Program-made: the position numbers and the translations under genes | The notes under the pieces: model-generated | Seen by the model: the letters and a program-made list of their open reading frames with translations, nothing else | Told to the model about the DNA's origin: nothing | Databases searched by the model: none | In this document: positions 51,451 through 60,726 of the stretch, piece after piece | How the letters are laid out: every line of letters begins with the position of its first letter | Position numbering within the stretch: the first letter of the stretch is position 1 | From: Bin87 sp965116785 | GTDB lineage: Bacteria > Chloroflexota > Dehalococcoidia > Lucifugimonadales > UBA3495 | Length of the DNA stretch: 64,000 nucleotides | Reading direction: 5' to 3' | Assembly: GCA_965116785.1 (NCBI GenBank) | Contig: OZ220731.1 | Location: 744,001-808,000, forward strand

Positions 51451-52803
51451 ATGGCCGGTCCGCTGGAAGGGGTCCGCATCCTGGAGATGGGGCAACTGAT
51501 CGCTATACCGTCGGCGATGAAGTGGATGGCCGACATGGGCGCGCAGGTGATACGGCTGGAGTCGGTGCAACGGCTGGAGAGCTACCGCACCGATTCGCTG
51601 TACCACAACGACGTGGACGGCGAATTCTGGAACCGGGGCGCCAACTTCTACGAGCAGAACCGGAACAAACTGGGACTGACGCTGGACCTGAGCCGTGACG
51701 AGGGCAGGGAAGTGCTGCGCGATCTGATCGCCGTCGCCGACGTGTTTGCCGAAAACTTCACGCCTAGGGTCATAAAGAATTTCGGGCTGGAGTACGAGGA
51801 CCTGCGCAAAATCCGACCGGACATAATCATGGTGTCGTCGACCGGCTACGGGTTCGACGGCCCGTGGGCGAACTTTGGCGCGACAGGACCGGCGACGGAA
51901 GGGGCGGCCGGACTGGCGTACATCACTGGGTATCGCGGCGGCGGTCCGGTTATGTCGGAGATCCCGTTCACCGACTACACGGCCGGCGAGCACACTGTGG
52001 CGGCCGTCATGCTCGCGCTGATGCACCGTCTGAACACCGGTCGGGGACAATTCATCGACGTTTCGCAGACCCAAACCTGCTCCGCCACGATCCCGGAGGC
52101 GTTGCTGGACTGGACGGTCAACGGGCGTATTTCCGAACGGATCGGAAACGAAGACCCGGCGATGTCGCCCCACGGTTGCTACCCGTGCGCCGGGGACGAT
52201 CGTTGGATCGCCATCGCCGTTGATAGCGACGAAGCCTGGCTTGGGTTGAGCCGCGTCATGGGCCGTCCGGACTGGGCGGTTGACGACCGGTATTCGGACG
52301 CGCTCGGGAGGATCCGGCATCGCGCGGAACTGGACAAGATGCTGGCTTTCGAGACCAGGAATCACGATAACCACGAACTGATGGAACGGCTCCAAGGCGA
52401 AGGCGTCGCGGCCGGCGCGGTGGTGGACAGCGAAGACCTGCTGTTCAACGAACACCTGCAGGAGCGCCGGTTCTACGAGGTTGTCGAGCACCACGAGGCG
52501 ACGGCAATGCCTCCGTTGCCTTACGCCGGACGTCCTTGGAAGCTGTCCGGCACGCCCGCGGTTCCGCCACAGCCGGCCCCCATCATGGGGCAGCACAACC
52601 GGGACATACTGGCCGGCTTGTTGGGCAGGACGGACGACGAAATTGCTGCGCTGGAAGAGGCGCAGATCATCGGATTCTCCCCGCTATCGCCGCGAGGGGT
52701 GCGCCGGCCGTCGTTGGACGAGCAGGTGCGTCAGGGCCGGATGCAGCGGTACGATACCGACTACGCGGCGCGGGTTGCCGAGTGGTTCGGTACCAGTAGG
52801 TAA
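51451..52803 (+). CDS. CaiB/BaiF CoA-transferase family protein, catalytic Asp present
   Basis: The 450-residue product is a second type III CoA-transferase: LEGVRILEMGQLIAIPSAMKWMADMGAQVIRLESVQ, NRNKLGLTLDLSRDEGREVLRDLIAVADVFAENFTPRVIKNFGLEYEDLRKIRPDIIMVSSTGYGFDGPWANFGATGP, and IPFTDYTAGEHTVAAVMLAL, in which Asp is at the catalytic position. It transfers CoA between acids by a glutamyl/aspartyl-anhydride route. It is longer than the upstream copy by about 50 residues, mainly at the C-terminus (RRPSLDEQVRQGRMQRYDTDYAAR). ATG 51451 lies one base after the upstream stop, so the two are tightly coupled. Confidence 0.9.
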   Translation: MAGPLEGVRILEMGQLIAIPSAMKWMADMGAQVIRLESVQRLESYRTDSLYHNDVDGEFWNRGANFYEQNRNKLGLTLDLSRDEGREVLRDLIAVADVFAENFTPRVIKNFGLEYEDLRKIRPDIIMVSSTGYGFDGPWANFGATGPATEGAAGLAYITGYRGGGPVMSEIPFTDYTAGEHTVAAVMLALMHRLNTGRGQFIDVSQTQTCSATIPEALLDWTVNGRISERIGNEDPAMSPHGCYPCAGDDRWIAIAVDSDEAWLGLSRVMGRPDWAVDDRYSDALGRIRHRAELDKMLAFETRNHDNHELMERLQGEGVAAGAVVDSEDLLFNEHLQERRFYEVVEHHEATAMPPLPYAGRPWKLSGTPAVPPQPAPIMGQHNRDILAGLLGRTDDEIAALEEAQIIGFSPLSPRGVRRPSLDEQVRQGRMQRYDTDYAARVAEWFGTSR

Positions 52804-52824
52804 ACCAGTAAGGGCGACCAACAA

Positions 52825-52850
52825 GGGCGACCAATTGGTCGCCCCCGTTT
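52825..52850 (+). terminator. Terminator after the CaiB/BaiF pair
   Basis: GGGCGACCAA (52825-52834) joined directly to TTGGTCGCCC (52835-52844) is a perfect 20-base palindrome, followed by CCGTTTTG. A direct copy of GGGCGACCA lies a few bases upstream (52812-52820). Confidence 0.75.
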
Positions 52851-52873
52851 TGCTTGACCGTTGGCTGGGTGGT

Positions 52874-53464
52874 TTAGTCCCGTCGCGCCTCGAATGCGGA
52901 GATGGCGTCCTCATGCCGCAGCGTGAGGCCAATGTCGTCCAGGCCATTTAGCAGGCAGTAGCGGCGGAAGTCGTCGACCTCGAAGTCGACGACGATTTCC
53001 TCGTCGGCATCACGCACCTGTTTTGCCTCCAGGTCAACCGTGATTTGGAAGCCGGGGTTGTCTTTGGCCTTGTCCATGATACGGCGTACGTCGGTCTCGG
53101 GTAACGTCAGAGGCAGCAGGCCGTTCTTGAAGCAGTTGTTGAAGAAGATGTCGGCGAAGCTGGGGGCAATGATGCAGCGGATGCCGAAATCCTCCAGGGC
53201 CCACGGCGCATGCTCTCGGGAGGAGCCGCAGCCGAAATTGGGTCCGGACACGAGGATTTTCGTACTGCGATACGGGCCCTGGTTCAGGATGAAATCTGGA
53301 TTTTCGGACCCATCTTCGTTGTAACGATAGCGGTCGAAAAGGTTCGGCCCGAAGCCCGTGCGCTCAATGCTCTTGAGATACACGGCAGGGATGATCATGT
53401 CGGTGTCTACATTGACGGCGTCCAGCGGTGCGACGACGCCTTCCAGTTGCACAAAGGGTTCCAT
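52874..53464 (-). CDS. leuD: 3-isopropylmalate dehydratase small subunit
   Basis: LeuD (196 residues) is the small subunit of the leucine-pathway isomerase. Motifs: PLDAVNVDTDMIIPAVYLKSIERTGFG, ILVSGPNFGCGSSREHAPWALEDFGIRCIIAPSFADIFFNNCFKNGLLP and VDLEAKQV near the end. The Ser-Arg of GCGSSREHA binds substrate. It follows leuC by 90 bases on the same strand. leuA and leuB are not in the window. Confidence 0.95.
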   Translation of the reverse strand: MEPFVQLEGVVAPLDAVNVDTDMIIPAVYLKSIERTGFGPNLFDRYRYNEDGSENPDFILNQGPYRSTKILVSGPNFGCGSSREHAPWALEDFGIRCIIAPSFADIFFNNCFKNGLLPLTLPETDVRRIMDKAKDNPGFQITVDLEAKQVRDADEEIVVDFEVDDFRRYCLLNGLDDIGLTLRHEDAISAFEARRD

Positions 53465-53554
53465 GGTTACTTCCTCACGTTTTGAGCGCAGCGAGATCGC
53501 CCCGCTGCGCTCGCCATGACGGGTTGGTCCGAATGTCGAGATCGTCCGGGTCGT

Positions 53555-54958
53555 TTAGAACTCGCGGACGTCGACGAAGTGGCCGGCGATGGCGGCGGCG
53601 GCAGCCATCTCGGGGCTTACCAGGTGCGTGCGTCCGCCCTTGCCCTGGCGTCCTTCGAAGTTTCGGTTGGACGTGGACGCGCAGCGCTGGCCGGGATCCA
53701 GGATGTCCGGATTCATGCCCAGGCACATGGAGCAACCGGCGACGCGCCAGTCAAACCCGGCGTCCTTGAACACCTGGTCCAGGCCCTCGGCCTCGGCCTC
53801 GGCTTTGACGCGGGCGGAGCCCGGCACGACCATAGCGTAAACGTCGGAACTCACCTGGCGGCCGCGAATCACATTGGCTGCGGCGCGGAGATCGTCGATG
53901 CGGGCGTTGGTGCAGGCGCCGAGGAACACGCGGTCGATCCGGATGTCCTCGATCCGCTGGTTGGCTTCCAGGCCCATGTACTCCAAAGCGCGCTCGGCCG
54001 CCTCCCGCTCGGCGGTGGTTTCGAATGACGCGGGGTCGGGCACGCGGTCAGTGATCTGGGCCACCATGTCGGGCTTGGTGCCCCAGGTGACGAAGGGGGC
54101 AAGGTCGCTGGCTTTGATAACGACGGTGCGGTCGTAAGTCGCGCCGGAGTCGGTCGCCAGGCCGCGCCACTCCTCGATCTTCGCTTCGAGTTCCACGCCC
54201 TTGGGAGCGTAGGGCCGGGTGCGGACGTAGTCGAATGTGGTGTCGTCGGGGGCGATCATGCCGGCGCGGGCGCCGCCCTCGATGCTCATGTTGCACACGG
54301 TCATGCGGCCGTCCATGGACAGGCCGCGGATGGCCTCCCCGGTGTATTCGATAACGTGCCCGGTCCCGCCGTTGACGCCCATGTGGCCGATGATGCCCAG
54401 GATCACGTCCTTGGCGGAAACGCCGCTGGGCAGCTCGCCGTCAACGCGGACCTCCATGGTGCGCGGCTTGAACTGGCGCAGCGTCTGGGTGGCCAGGACG
54501 TGCTCGACCTCGGAGGTGCCAATGCCCACGGCGAAGCAGCCCAGCGCCCCGTGGGTTGAGGTATGGCTGTCGCCGCAGACCACGGTCTTGCCGGGCAGGG
54601 TGTAGCCGAGGTCGGGGCCGATCACGTGGACGATGCCCTGATTCTCGCTGAAGCGGTCGTAATAGAAGGGCAGCTCGAACTCGGCAGCGTTGCGGTCCAG
54701 GGCGTCCAACTGCGCCTTGGAGATCTGGTCTTCGATGGGCCGGGTGAGTTCCCAGGTAGGGGTGTTGTGGTCGGCCGTGGCGACGGTGAGATCAGGCCGG
54801 CGGACCTTGCGACCGGCCATGCGGAGCCCGTCGAAGGCCTGGGGCGAGGTGACTTCATGCACGAGGTGCAAGTCGATGTAGATGAGGGACGGTTGCCCCG
54901 GTTCCTCGTGAACCACGTGGGCATCCCAGATTTTTTCGAACATAGTGCGGGCGGCCAA
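53555..54958 (-). CDS. leuC: 3-isopropylmalate dehydratase large subunit
   Basis: LeuC (467 residues) binds the [4Fe-4S] cluster that converts 2- to 3-isopropylmalate. The three cluster cysteines are visible in VFLGACTNARIDDLR and GCSMCLGMNPDIL (Cys-x-x-Cys), with HVIGPDLGYTLPGKTVVCGDSHTSTHGALGCFAVGIGTSEVEHVLATQ typical of the family. Start is TTG 54958, which has AGGAGG seven to eight bases upstream; ATG 54943 is an alternative. A clear TATAAT box (55024-55029, minus strand) sits 65 bases upstream. Confidence 0.95.
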   Translation of the reverse strand: MAARTMFEKIWDAHVVHEEPGQPSLIYIDLHLVHEVTSPQAFDGLRMAGRKVRRPDLTVATADHNTPTWELTRPIEDQISKAQLDALDRNAAEFELPFYYDRFSENQGIVHVIGPDLGYTLPGKTVVCGDSHTSTHGALGCFAVGIGTSEVEHVLATQTLRQFKPRTMEVRVDGELPSGVSAKDVILGIIGHMGVNGGTGHVIEYTGEAIRGLSMDGRMTVCNMSIEGGARAGMIAPDDTTFDYVRTRPYAPKGVELEAKIEEWRGLATDSGATYDRTVVIKASDLAPFVTWGTKPDMVAQITDRVPDPASFETTAEREAAERALEYMGLEANQRIEDIRIDRVFLGACTNARIDDLRAAANVIRGRQVSSDVYAMVVPGSARVKAEAEAEGLDQVFKDAGFDWRVAGCSMCLGMNPDILDPGQRCASTSNRNFEGRQGKGGRTHLVSPEMAAAAAIAGHFVDVREF

Positions 54959-55023
54959 TTCAGTTCCTCCTCGGGCCGGCGCAGGCTTAAGGCGGGCCGG
55001 CAGCAGTCACGATACAACCCCAG

Positions 55024-55029
55024 ATTATA
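55024..55029 (-). promoter_or_regulatory. -10 box of the leuCD promoter
   Basis: On the minus strand the hexamer TATAAT (a perfect match) lies 66 bases before the leuC start; no good -35 partner is seen at 16-18 bases. Confidence 0.5.
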
Positions 55030-55050
55030 GCATCGTGAGACCCCGGAACC

Positions 55051-56757
55051 TCAGTGAGCACCCCGGAACTCGGTCATCATCAATTCCACGATGTCCTCCC
55101 GGGTCACGGCCCCGATGAACTTTTCGGACTCGGGTTCCACCACCGGAATCGTGGACAAGGAGGTTTCGGTCATTCGCTGCAGGACGTCTTCGACATGCTC
55201 TTCCGGCCAGGCAACCGGGGTCTCGCGGCGCACGATGTCCTTGAGCGAAGTCCGAGCCCACGAGGCCTTGGGCAGGTACCTGAAGTTGGACAGGGACACG
55301 ATGCCCACCAGGGCGCCCTTTTCGGCGACGACGTAATCGTGCTGGTTGGGCATCGTCCACCGGTCGGTGAAATCGCGGACGGAAACGGAAGGATCCGGAT
55401 GGTGCCGACTGCGGTCCAGGATGTCGCCAACCGTGATGTTGTCCAGGGCGAAATGGGCAATACCCTGGGGGATATCGGTGAGCTCCCCGGGCAGGTCAGC
55501 CCGTCGGCTGGCACGCCTGACGGCGAAACTGATCACGGGCGGCATGAACAGGATGTAGCAGAACATCACCAGAACCAGGAAGGAGAACACCACCTCGTCG
55601 ATGACGCCCGAATCCCAGAGCACCAGGAGCAGGGCTATTTCCGCGACGCCCTTCCCCATCAGCCCCGATGCCACTGCATAAGGCACCGTCAAGCGGGACA
55701 AATAGGCTCCGATGAATGCTCCGATGAAGTTGCCGAACAAAGGGATCAGGGCCAAGGCGACCATCGTCCAGACCGGCAAAGTAGCGAATGAGAAGCTGAA
55801 CTGCAGGCCGGCAGAGGCGAAGAACAGGGGCACAAACAACCCCTCAGCCACGCTGCGCAGACCAGGCGTAATTTCCCGCCGAACCTGGTACGGCAGCCCC
55901 GACAGGGAGGCGCCGAACAGCAGCGCGCCCAACGAGCCGTGGAGACCCATGACCTCGGCTCCCCACACGATCAGGAACAGGAAACCCAGCAGGAGACCCA
56001 GGGACAGCTGGGGCACCTGAATCACCCGCTGCAGCAGGGCGACTACCGGCGGCAGGACCCGGGATGACAGGATCCACGACACCCCGGCGAAGCCGGCGAC
56101 CTTGCCCAGCAGGATCAGAATGCCTACCGGCGACACCTCGTGCACATGCTCCCCGATGCTGAAGCCGATTATCAGGAGGACGATGAGTTCGGAGATGACC
56201 ACCACGGTGAAAATCTGCATTCCCACCGGTTCCTTGAGGCGGCCGTCGTCGACCAGCACCTTGACCACAATGCCCAGACTGGTCATGGAAAGGATGCCGG
56301 ATAACGCCAGCGCTTCGGTAAAGGCGAGCCGCAAACCGAAGTCAAACACCAGATCGGTCGTCACCAGCATGGAGATACCGAGGGACAGAATCACGGAGAG
56401 CACGGCGGCCAGGAAATAATGGCCTTTGAGGCTCGCCATGAAGCTGGAAATGTCGATTTCGTCCAGGCCGATGAGGAAGAAGAATATGAATATTCCCAGG
56501 GTCAGGAGCAGCTCAATATGCAGTGTAGAGTCAACGTGCCAAACGCCCGTCAAATTCATGACGGGACCGAGGAGGATCCCAGCCGCAGCGTAGGCGACGA
56601 TTGCGTTCAGGCGCAGGCGGCGGAAGACTCCCTCGAACAATTTTGCCGCAATGATCAGCGCGCCCAGAGCCAGCAATGATTGGCGCAGTTGAATCGAATG
56701 TCCCTCAACATTGAACCACCTTGCGATGTCAAGGAACGGCAAATGTTCCACAAGCAT
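55051..56757 (-). CDS. Cation:proton antiporter (Kef/CPA2 type) with CBS domains
   Basis: The 568-residue product has about 12 transmembrane helices in the Na+/H+ exchanger (CPA2/KefB) arrangement: LNAIVAYAAAGILLGPVMNLTGVW, LLLTLGIFIFFFLIGLDEI (the GLE/D motif), FTEALALSGILSMTSLGIVVKVLVDDG and GLMGKGVAEIALLLVLWDSGVI. The C-terminal 140 residues hold two CBS repeats (DYVVAEKGALVGIVSLSNFR and EHVEDVLQRMTETSLSTIPVVEPESEKFIGAVTREDIVELM) that usually bind adenosyl ligands and gate transport. It is an inner-membrane protein of pH or cation homeostasis. It lies upstream of leuC on the same strand. Confidence 0.93.
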   Translation of the reverse strand: MLVEHLPFLDIARWFNVEGHSIQLRQSLLALGALIIAAKLFEGVFRRLRLNAIVAYAAAGILLGPVMNLTGVWHVDSTLHIELLLTLGIFIFFFLIGLDEIDISSFMASLKGHYFLAAVLSVILSLGISMLVTTDLVFDFGLRLAFTEALALSGILSMTSLGIVVKVLVDDGRLKEPVGMQIFTVVVISELIVLLIIGFSIGEHVHEVSPVGILILLGKVAGFAGVSWILSSRVLPPVVALLQRVIQVPQLSLGLLLGFLFLIVWGAEVMGLHGSLGALLFGASLSGLPYQVRREITPGLRSVAEGLFVPLFFASAGLQFSFSFATLPVWTMVALALIPLFGNFIGAFIGAYLSRLTVPYAVASGLMGKGVAEIALLLVLWDSGVIDEVVFSFLVLVMFCYILFMPPVISFAVRRASRRADLPGELTDIPQGIAHFALDNITVGDILDRSRHHPDPSVSVRDFTDRWTMPNQHDYVVAEKGALVGIVSLSNFRYLPKASWARTSLKDIVRRETPVAWPEEHVEDVLQRMTETSLSTIPVVEPESEKFIGAVTREDIVELMMTEFRGAH

Positions 56758-56960
56758 ATTGAATGACTCCGAGATTAGGGTTGGAGGAAACTCGAAGCGT
56801 GCGTAAGAAACAGGGTTGGTATCGTCACGGAAGTTACGCTACATGATGATGCATTCGGGCGCTCATTATTCCGCAATTCGTTCGGTCGTACAAGCGGTTT
56901 GTTCCCCTGTGATAAACTTGCCGCGTCCCATTTTTGAACTCAAACCACGGAGGAAATCCG

Positions 56961-59570
56961 ATGCCATCCGCCGAAGCCGTCGTACTGCCCGACAACGTTC
57001 GACCTGTCCATTATGACCTGACTCTGACGCCGAATTTTGACGATTTCACCTTCGACGGCGAGGTCGACGTGACGGTGAGCATGGAACCCGGCACGACCGA
57101 AATCATGCTCAACTGCGCCGAGATCGACATTCATTCCGCGACCGTGTGCTGGACTGATGCGAACGGCGAACAGGAACAGGCGGCCAGCAACATTGCCTAT
57201 GATGCCGACGCCGAAACCGCGACGATCAGCATCCCCGGCACGCCGGCAAATGGCCTGGTAGGCAGCCAGCACCTGCGGATGTCTTTCACAGGGGAACTCA
57301 ATGACAAGCTGCGAGGATTCTACCGCAGCCAGTATGTGAACCCGGAAGGGGAGACCGCGTACTTGGCGACCACCCAATTTGAAGCCACTGACGCGCGGCG
57401 GTCCCTGCCCTGCTGGGACGAGCCGGCGGCCAAGGCGACTTTCCAGGTGACGCTGGTCGTACCCGAGGATATGGAAGCTGTTTCCAACACGCCGATCATC
57501 CAGGAAACGCGCGGCGACAACGGTTTGAAGACACTCCTGTACGACAAGACGCCGGTGATGTCCACGTATCTGCTGGCGTTCGTGATCGGCGACCTGACGC
57601 ACATCGAGAAAGAGGCGGCGGACGGGACGATGGTTGGCGTGTGGATGACCCGTGGCAAGGAGGAACAGGGGCAGTTCGCACTGGACACGTCGGTGAAGTT
57701 GCTGTCCTTTTTCAACGACTATTTCGGCATCCCGTATCCCCTGCCTAAGCTGGACCACCTGGCAATCCCGGACTTCGCGGCCGGGGCCATGGAAAACTGG
57801 GGATGCGTGACGTACCGAGAGACGGCGCTTCTGGTGGACCCGGAGAACTCATCGGCGGGAACGCGACAACGGGTGGCCGAGGTCGTCGCCCACGAGATGG
57901 CGCACATGTGGTTCGGTGACCTGGTCACCATGGAGTGGTGGGATGACCTCTGGCTCAACGAGAGCTTCGCCACCTGGGTGGGCACCAAGGCGGTGGACTG
58001 GCTGTTCCCGGAGTGGTCGATGTGGACCCAGTTCGTGAACATGGACACCAACCGGGCGTTCAACCTGGATGGTCTGAAGAACTCGCATCCCATCGAGCAA
58101 GAAGTGGCCAACCCGGCCGAGGTCAGCCAACTCTTCGACGCGATCAGCTACAGCAAGGGCGGGTCGGTGCTGCGGATGCTGGAGCATTTCCTGACGCCCA
58201 GCGTGTTCCGCATCGGGCTGAACACCTACCTGACACGCCATTCATACCAGAACGCGCGTACAACGGATCTTTGGACGGCGCTGGAGGAATCCTCCGGACA
58301 GCCGGTGAACTCCATCATGAGCAGTTGGACCGGGCAAACCGGATACCCGGTGCTGGATGTGGAGGCGACCAACACTGACAGGGGGCTGTCGCTGGAGGTG
58401 AGGCAGGAGCGGTTTGTCTTCGATTCGGTGCTAGGCGAGGATTCAGGCGACGACGAAGAGCAGGTCTGGCCGGTTCCGTTGACCGTTGCCGCCGAGGGGG
58501 CTGCGGTCACAGCGCACCTGGTAAACGCTGCGACCGGTACGGTGGAGATTGCCGCGCCCTCGCAGTCCGACTGGTTCAAGGTCAATCCGGACCAGACGGG
58601 TTTCTACCGGGTGAACTACACGGACGCAGACCGGGAACGCCTGGCCGGGCTGGTGGCCGACCGGACGCTGCCGGCGACCGACCGGCTGGGCATCCAGAAC
58701 GACGCCTTCGCATTGTCTCGCGCCGGCCTGTTGCCGGTGACTCGTTTCCTGGCATTGGCGGAGTCGTACCAGGACGAAACGGACGCATCCGTGTGGAGCG
58801 ATCTGGCCACCAACCTGCGCGAGATCGAAAGCCTGATCGCCGATGAGCCGTACTTGCAGTCGTACCATGCCTTCGGGAGGCGCTTGTTCGGGCCGGCGGC
58901 GCAGCGTTCGGGTTGGGACGCCCGGCCGGGCGAAGGCCACCTGGACTCGCTGACGCGGTCGACGGTTCTGAGCCAGGCCGGTGTGTATGGAGACCGGGAT
59001 GTCATCGGGCAGGCGCAGGAACTGTTTGAGGCGTACCAAAGGGATCCCTCCAACGTCCGGCCCGACCTCCGCGGTGTGGTCTTCAGCCTGGTGGCACAGT
59101 CCGGCGACCGAGCGGTCTACGATCGCATGTGGGAACTGGAGCGGGCAGCCGAGCTGCACGAGGAGAAGATCCGGTTCCTGATTTCCATGGCTCGCTTCCA
59201 GCAGCAGGAACTGCTGCGGGAGACCCTGGACCGTTCGCTCAGCGACGACGTGCGGTTGCAGGACACCATCTTCGTGGTTTCTGCCGTGGCGGCCAACAAC
59301 AGGGGTCGGAACCTGGCCTGGGAGTTCCTGAAGAATCAGTGGGACGAGTTTGACCGCCGTTACGGCGGCGGAGGGTTCGGGCTGATGCGGCTGGTGGCCA
59401 TCACCAACGCTTTCACCAACAACGAACAGCGCAATGACGTGGAGGCGTTCTTTGAAGCCCACCCCACGCCGGCGGCGGAACGGACTATCCGGCAGGCGCT
59501 GGAGCGCATCGCGCTGAACATTGCCTGGCTGGATCGGAACCGGGATGAGCTGGCTTTGTATTTCGGCTAA
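56961..59570 (+). CDS. pepN: M1 family aminopeptidase
   Basis: The 869-residue metallopeptidase removes N-terminal residues from peptides. It has the N-terminal beta domain (VRPVHYDLTLTPNFDDFTFDGEVDVTV), the GAMEN exopeptidase motif (AAGAMENWGCVTYRE), the zinc site HEMAHMWFGDLVTMEWWDDLWLNESFATW (HExxH plus distant Glu) and the Tyr of SYSKGGSVL, followed by a long ERAP1-like helical C-terminal domain that starts near QSDWFKVNPDQTGFYRVNY. GGAGG lies seven bases before ATG 56961; an upstream TTG at 56934 would add nine residues. No signal peptide. It ends convergent with and overlapping a glycohydrolase gene by four bases. Confidence 0.95.
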   Translation: MPSAEAVVLPDNVRPVHYDLTLTPNFDDFTFDGEVDVTVSMEPGTTEIMLNCAEIDIHSATVCWTDANGEQEQAASNIAYDADAETATISIPGTPANGLVGSQHLRMSFTGELNDKLRGFYRSQYVNPEGETAYLATTQFEATDARRSLPCWDEPAAKATFQVTLVVPEDMEAVSNTPIIQETRGDNGLKTLLYDKTPVMSTYLLAFVIGDLTHIEKEAADGTMVGVWMTRGKEEQGQFALDTSVKLLSFFNDYFGIPYPLPKLDHLAIPDFAAGAMENWGCVTYRETALLVDPENSSAGTRQRVAEVVAHEMAHMWFGDLVTMEWWDDLWLNESFATWVGTKAVDWLFPEWSMWTQFVNMDTNRAFNLDGLKNSHPIEQEVANPAEVSQLFDAISYSKGGSVLRMLEHFLTPSVFRIGLNTYLTRHSYQNARTTDLWTALEESSGQPVNSIMSSWTGQTGYPVLDVEATNTDRGLSLEVRQERFVFDSVLGEDSGDDEEQVWPVPLTVAAEGAAVTAHLVNAATGTVEIAAPSQSDWFKVNPDQTGFYRVNYTDADRERLAGLVADRTLPATDRLGIQNDAFALSRAGLLPVTRFLALAESYQDETDASVWSDLATNLREIESLIADEPYLQSYHAFGRRLFGPAAQRSGWDARPGEGHLDSLTRSTVLSQAGVYGDRDVIGQAQELFEAYQRDPSNVRPDLRGVVFSLVAQSGDRAVYDRMWELERAAELHEEKIRFLISMARFQQQELLRETLDRSLSDDVRLQDTIFVVSAVAANNRGRNLAWEFLKNQWDEFDRRYGGGGFGLMRLVAITNAFTNNEQRNDVEAFFEAHPTPAAERTIRQALERIALNIAWLDRNRDELALYFG

Positions 59571-60601
59571 TTTGTGGAGATAGCCAGCAGGTCGTCCGCC
59601 AGGCGCTCGATACGCTGACGCTGGGGGATGCAGGTGAGCCAACGGTCTGGGATGCTGGACGCGCCGTAGCGTGCTCCCAGCACGGCCCCGGCGACGGCCG
59701 CGTTGGTGTCGGTATCGCCGCCAGCGGCGACGGACGCGACCAGCGCGGTCTCGAGATCGAGGGGTGTGGCGGCGGCCCACAGGCCGAATTGGAGCGCCAA
59801 CAGGGTATGCCCGATCAGACGGTGGTCGCGCATCAGCCAGGTCACGTCGGCTGGCGGTTGGAGTCCTCTGGCCAGGGCGTCGAGCGTGTCGGCTGGGATA
59901 CCGTCGGAGTTGGCCTGGGCGGCCAGGTTCGGGCAACCGTCGGCACGCGCTGCGTCCAGGAGAGCGGGCAGGTCAGGAACCACGCCGTGGATCAGGGCGG
60001 CAATAGCGGCGTTGACCAGAATGCACGACCACTGGCAGGTGGCGGCGTAGTGAGTTACGGCGCAGGTGATGGCGGAGTCCGCGATGAGCAGATCCGCATC
60101 GGCGCGGCGGGCGATTGCTACCGGGGCGCAGCGCATGACCCCGCCGTTAGGAGCGATTCGGTTTCTGCGCTCGTATACGAGGCGCGCCGGCTCGGTTAGA
60201 GGATTGCCCGCGGATATCTCACGGATCACATCGCTGGTGGTGATGCCGATGCCGCGTCCGTTCTCGCGGGCCCAAACGACCAGTTGGTCCGCGAAGTCGC
60301 GGGCGTAGTCGCCCCCAGCCAGCAGGGCGTCTCCCAGATCGATCGCCTGGGCGAGGTCGTCATCCATGGCGCGGTCAGCCTCGCCCGGATCAATCTCGGT
60401 CAGCCCTTCCGGGTATGCGCCGGCGATCCAGTCGTAGCGATCGCCTTCCACCGGGAGACCCAGCAGGTTGCCTACGGCAAGGCCGAGGAGCGTTCCACGG
60501 GCGCGGTTGGACAGGTCGGTTGCCGACGGGTCAGCCAGGGGGCTTTGGGCGATAAATCGGGCGAGTTCCGGGGCCCGCGAGACGATCCCTGGATCGGTCA
60601 T
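59567..60601 (-). CDS. ADP-ribosylglycohydrolase family protein
   Basis: The 344-residue product has the DraG/ARH fold signature: RGTLLGLAVGNLLGLPVEGD at residues 34-53 (family usually GDALGxPxE), AMDDDLAQAIDLGDALLAGG for the first metal-binding region, NGGVMRCAPVAI, and ASVAAGGDTDTNAAVAGAVLGARYG, whose GGDTD supplies further magnesium ligands. These enzymes remove ADP-ribose from proteins or other targets. The Asp of the first motif is Asn here. It is convergent with the M1 peptidase gene and divergent from metH. Confidence 0.9.
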   Translation of the reverse strand: MTDPGIVSRAPELARFIAQSPLADPSATDLSNRARGTLLGLAVGNLLGLPVEGDRYDWIAGAYPEGLTEIDPGEADRAMDDDLAQAIDLGDALLAGGDYARDFADQLVVWARENGRGIGITTSDVIREISAGNPLTEPARLVYERRNRIAPNGGVMRCAPVAIARRADADLLIADSAITCAVTHYAATCQWSCILVNAAIAALIHGVVPDLPALLDAARADGCPNLAAQANSDGIPADTLDALARGLQPPADVTWLMRDHRLIGHTLLALQFGLWAAATPLDLETALVASVAAGGDTDTNAAVAGAVLGARYGASSIPDRWLTCIPQRQRIERLADDLLAISTN

Positions 60602-60662
60602 GGGAGTGCTCCTTCGGGCCGTTTCCCGAACCCGAGCAGAGATGATTCGCGGTCATTGCCGT

Positions 60663-60691
60663 TTGACACCCCTGCCGAATGCGGGTAGCCT
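60663..60691 (+). promoter_or_regulatory. Promoter of metH
   Basis: TTGACA at 60663-60668 and TAGCCT at 60686-60691 with a 17-base spacer. An upstream in-frame ATG (60679) falls inside the spacer, so the start at 60727 is favoured. Confidence 0.55.
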
Positions 60692-60726
60692 TGATTGTGA
60701 TTTACGGAACAAATGGCACTGAAATT

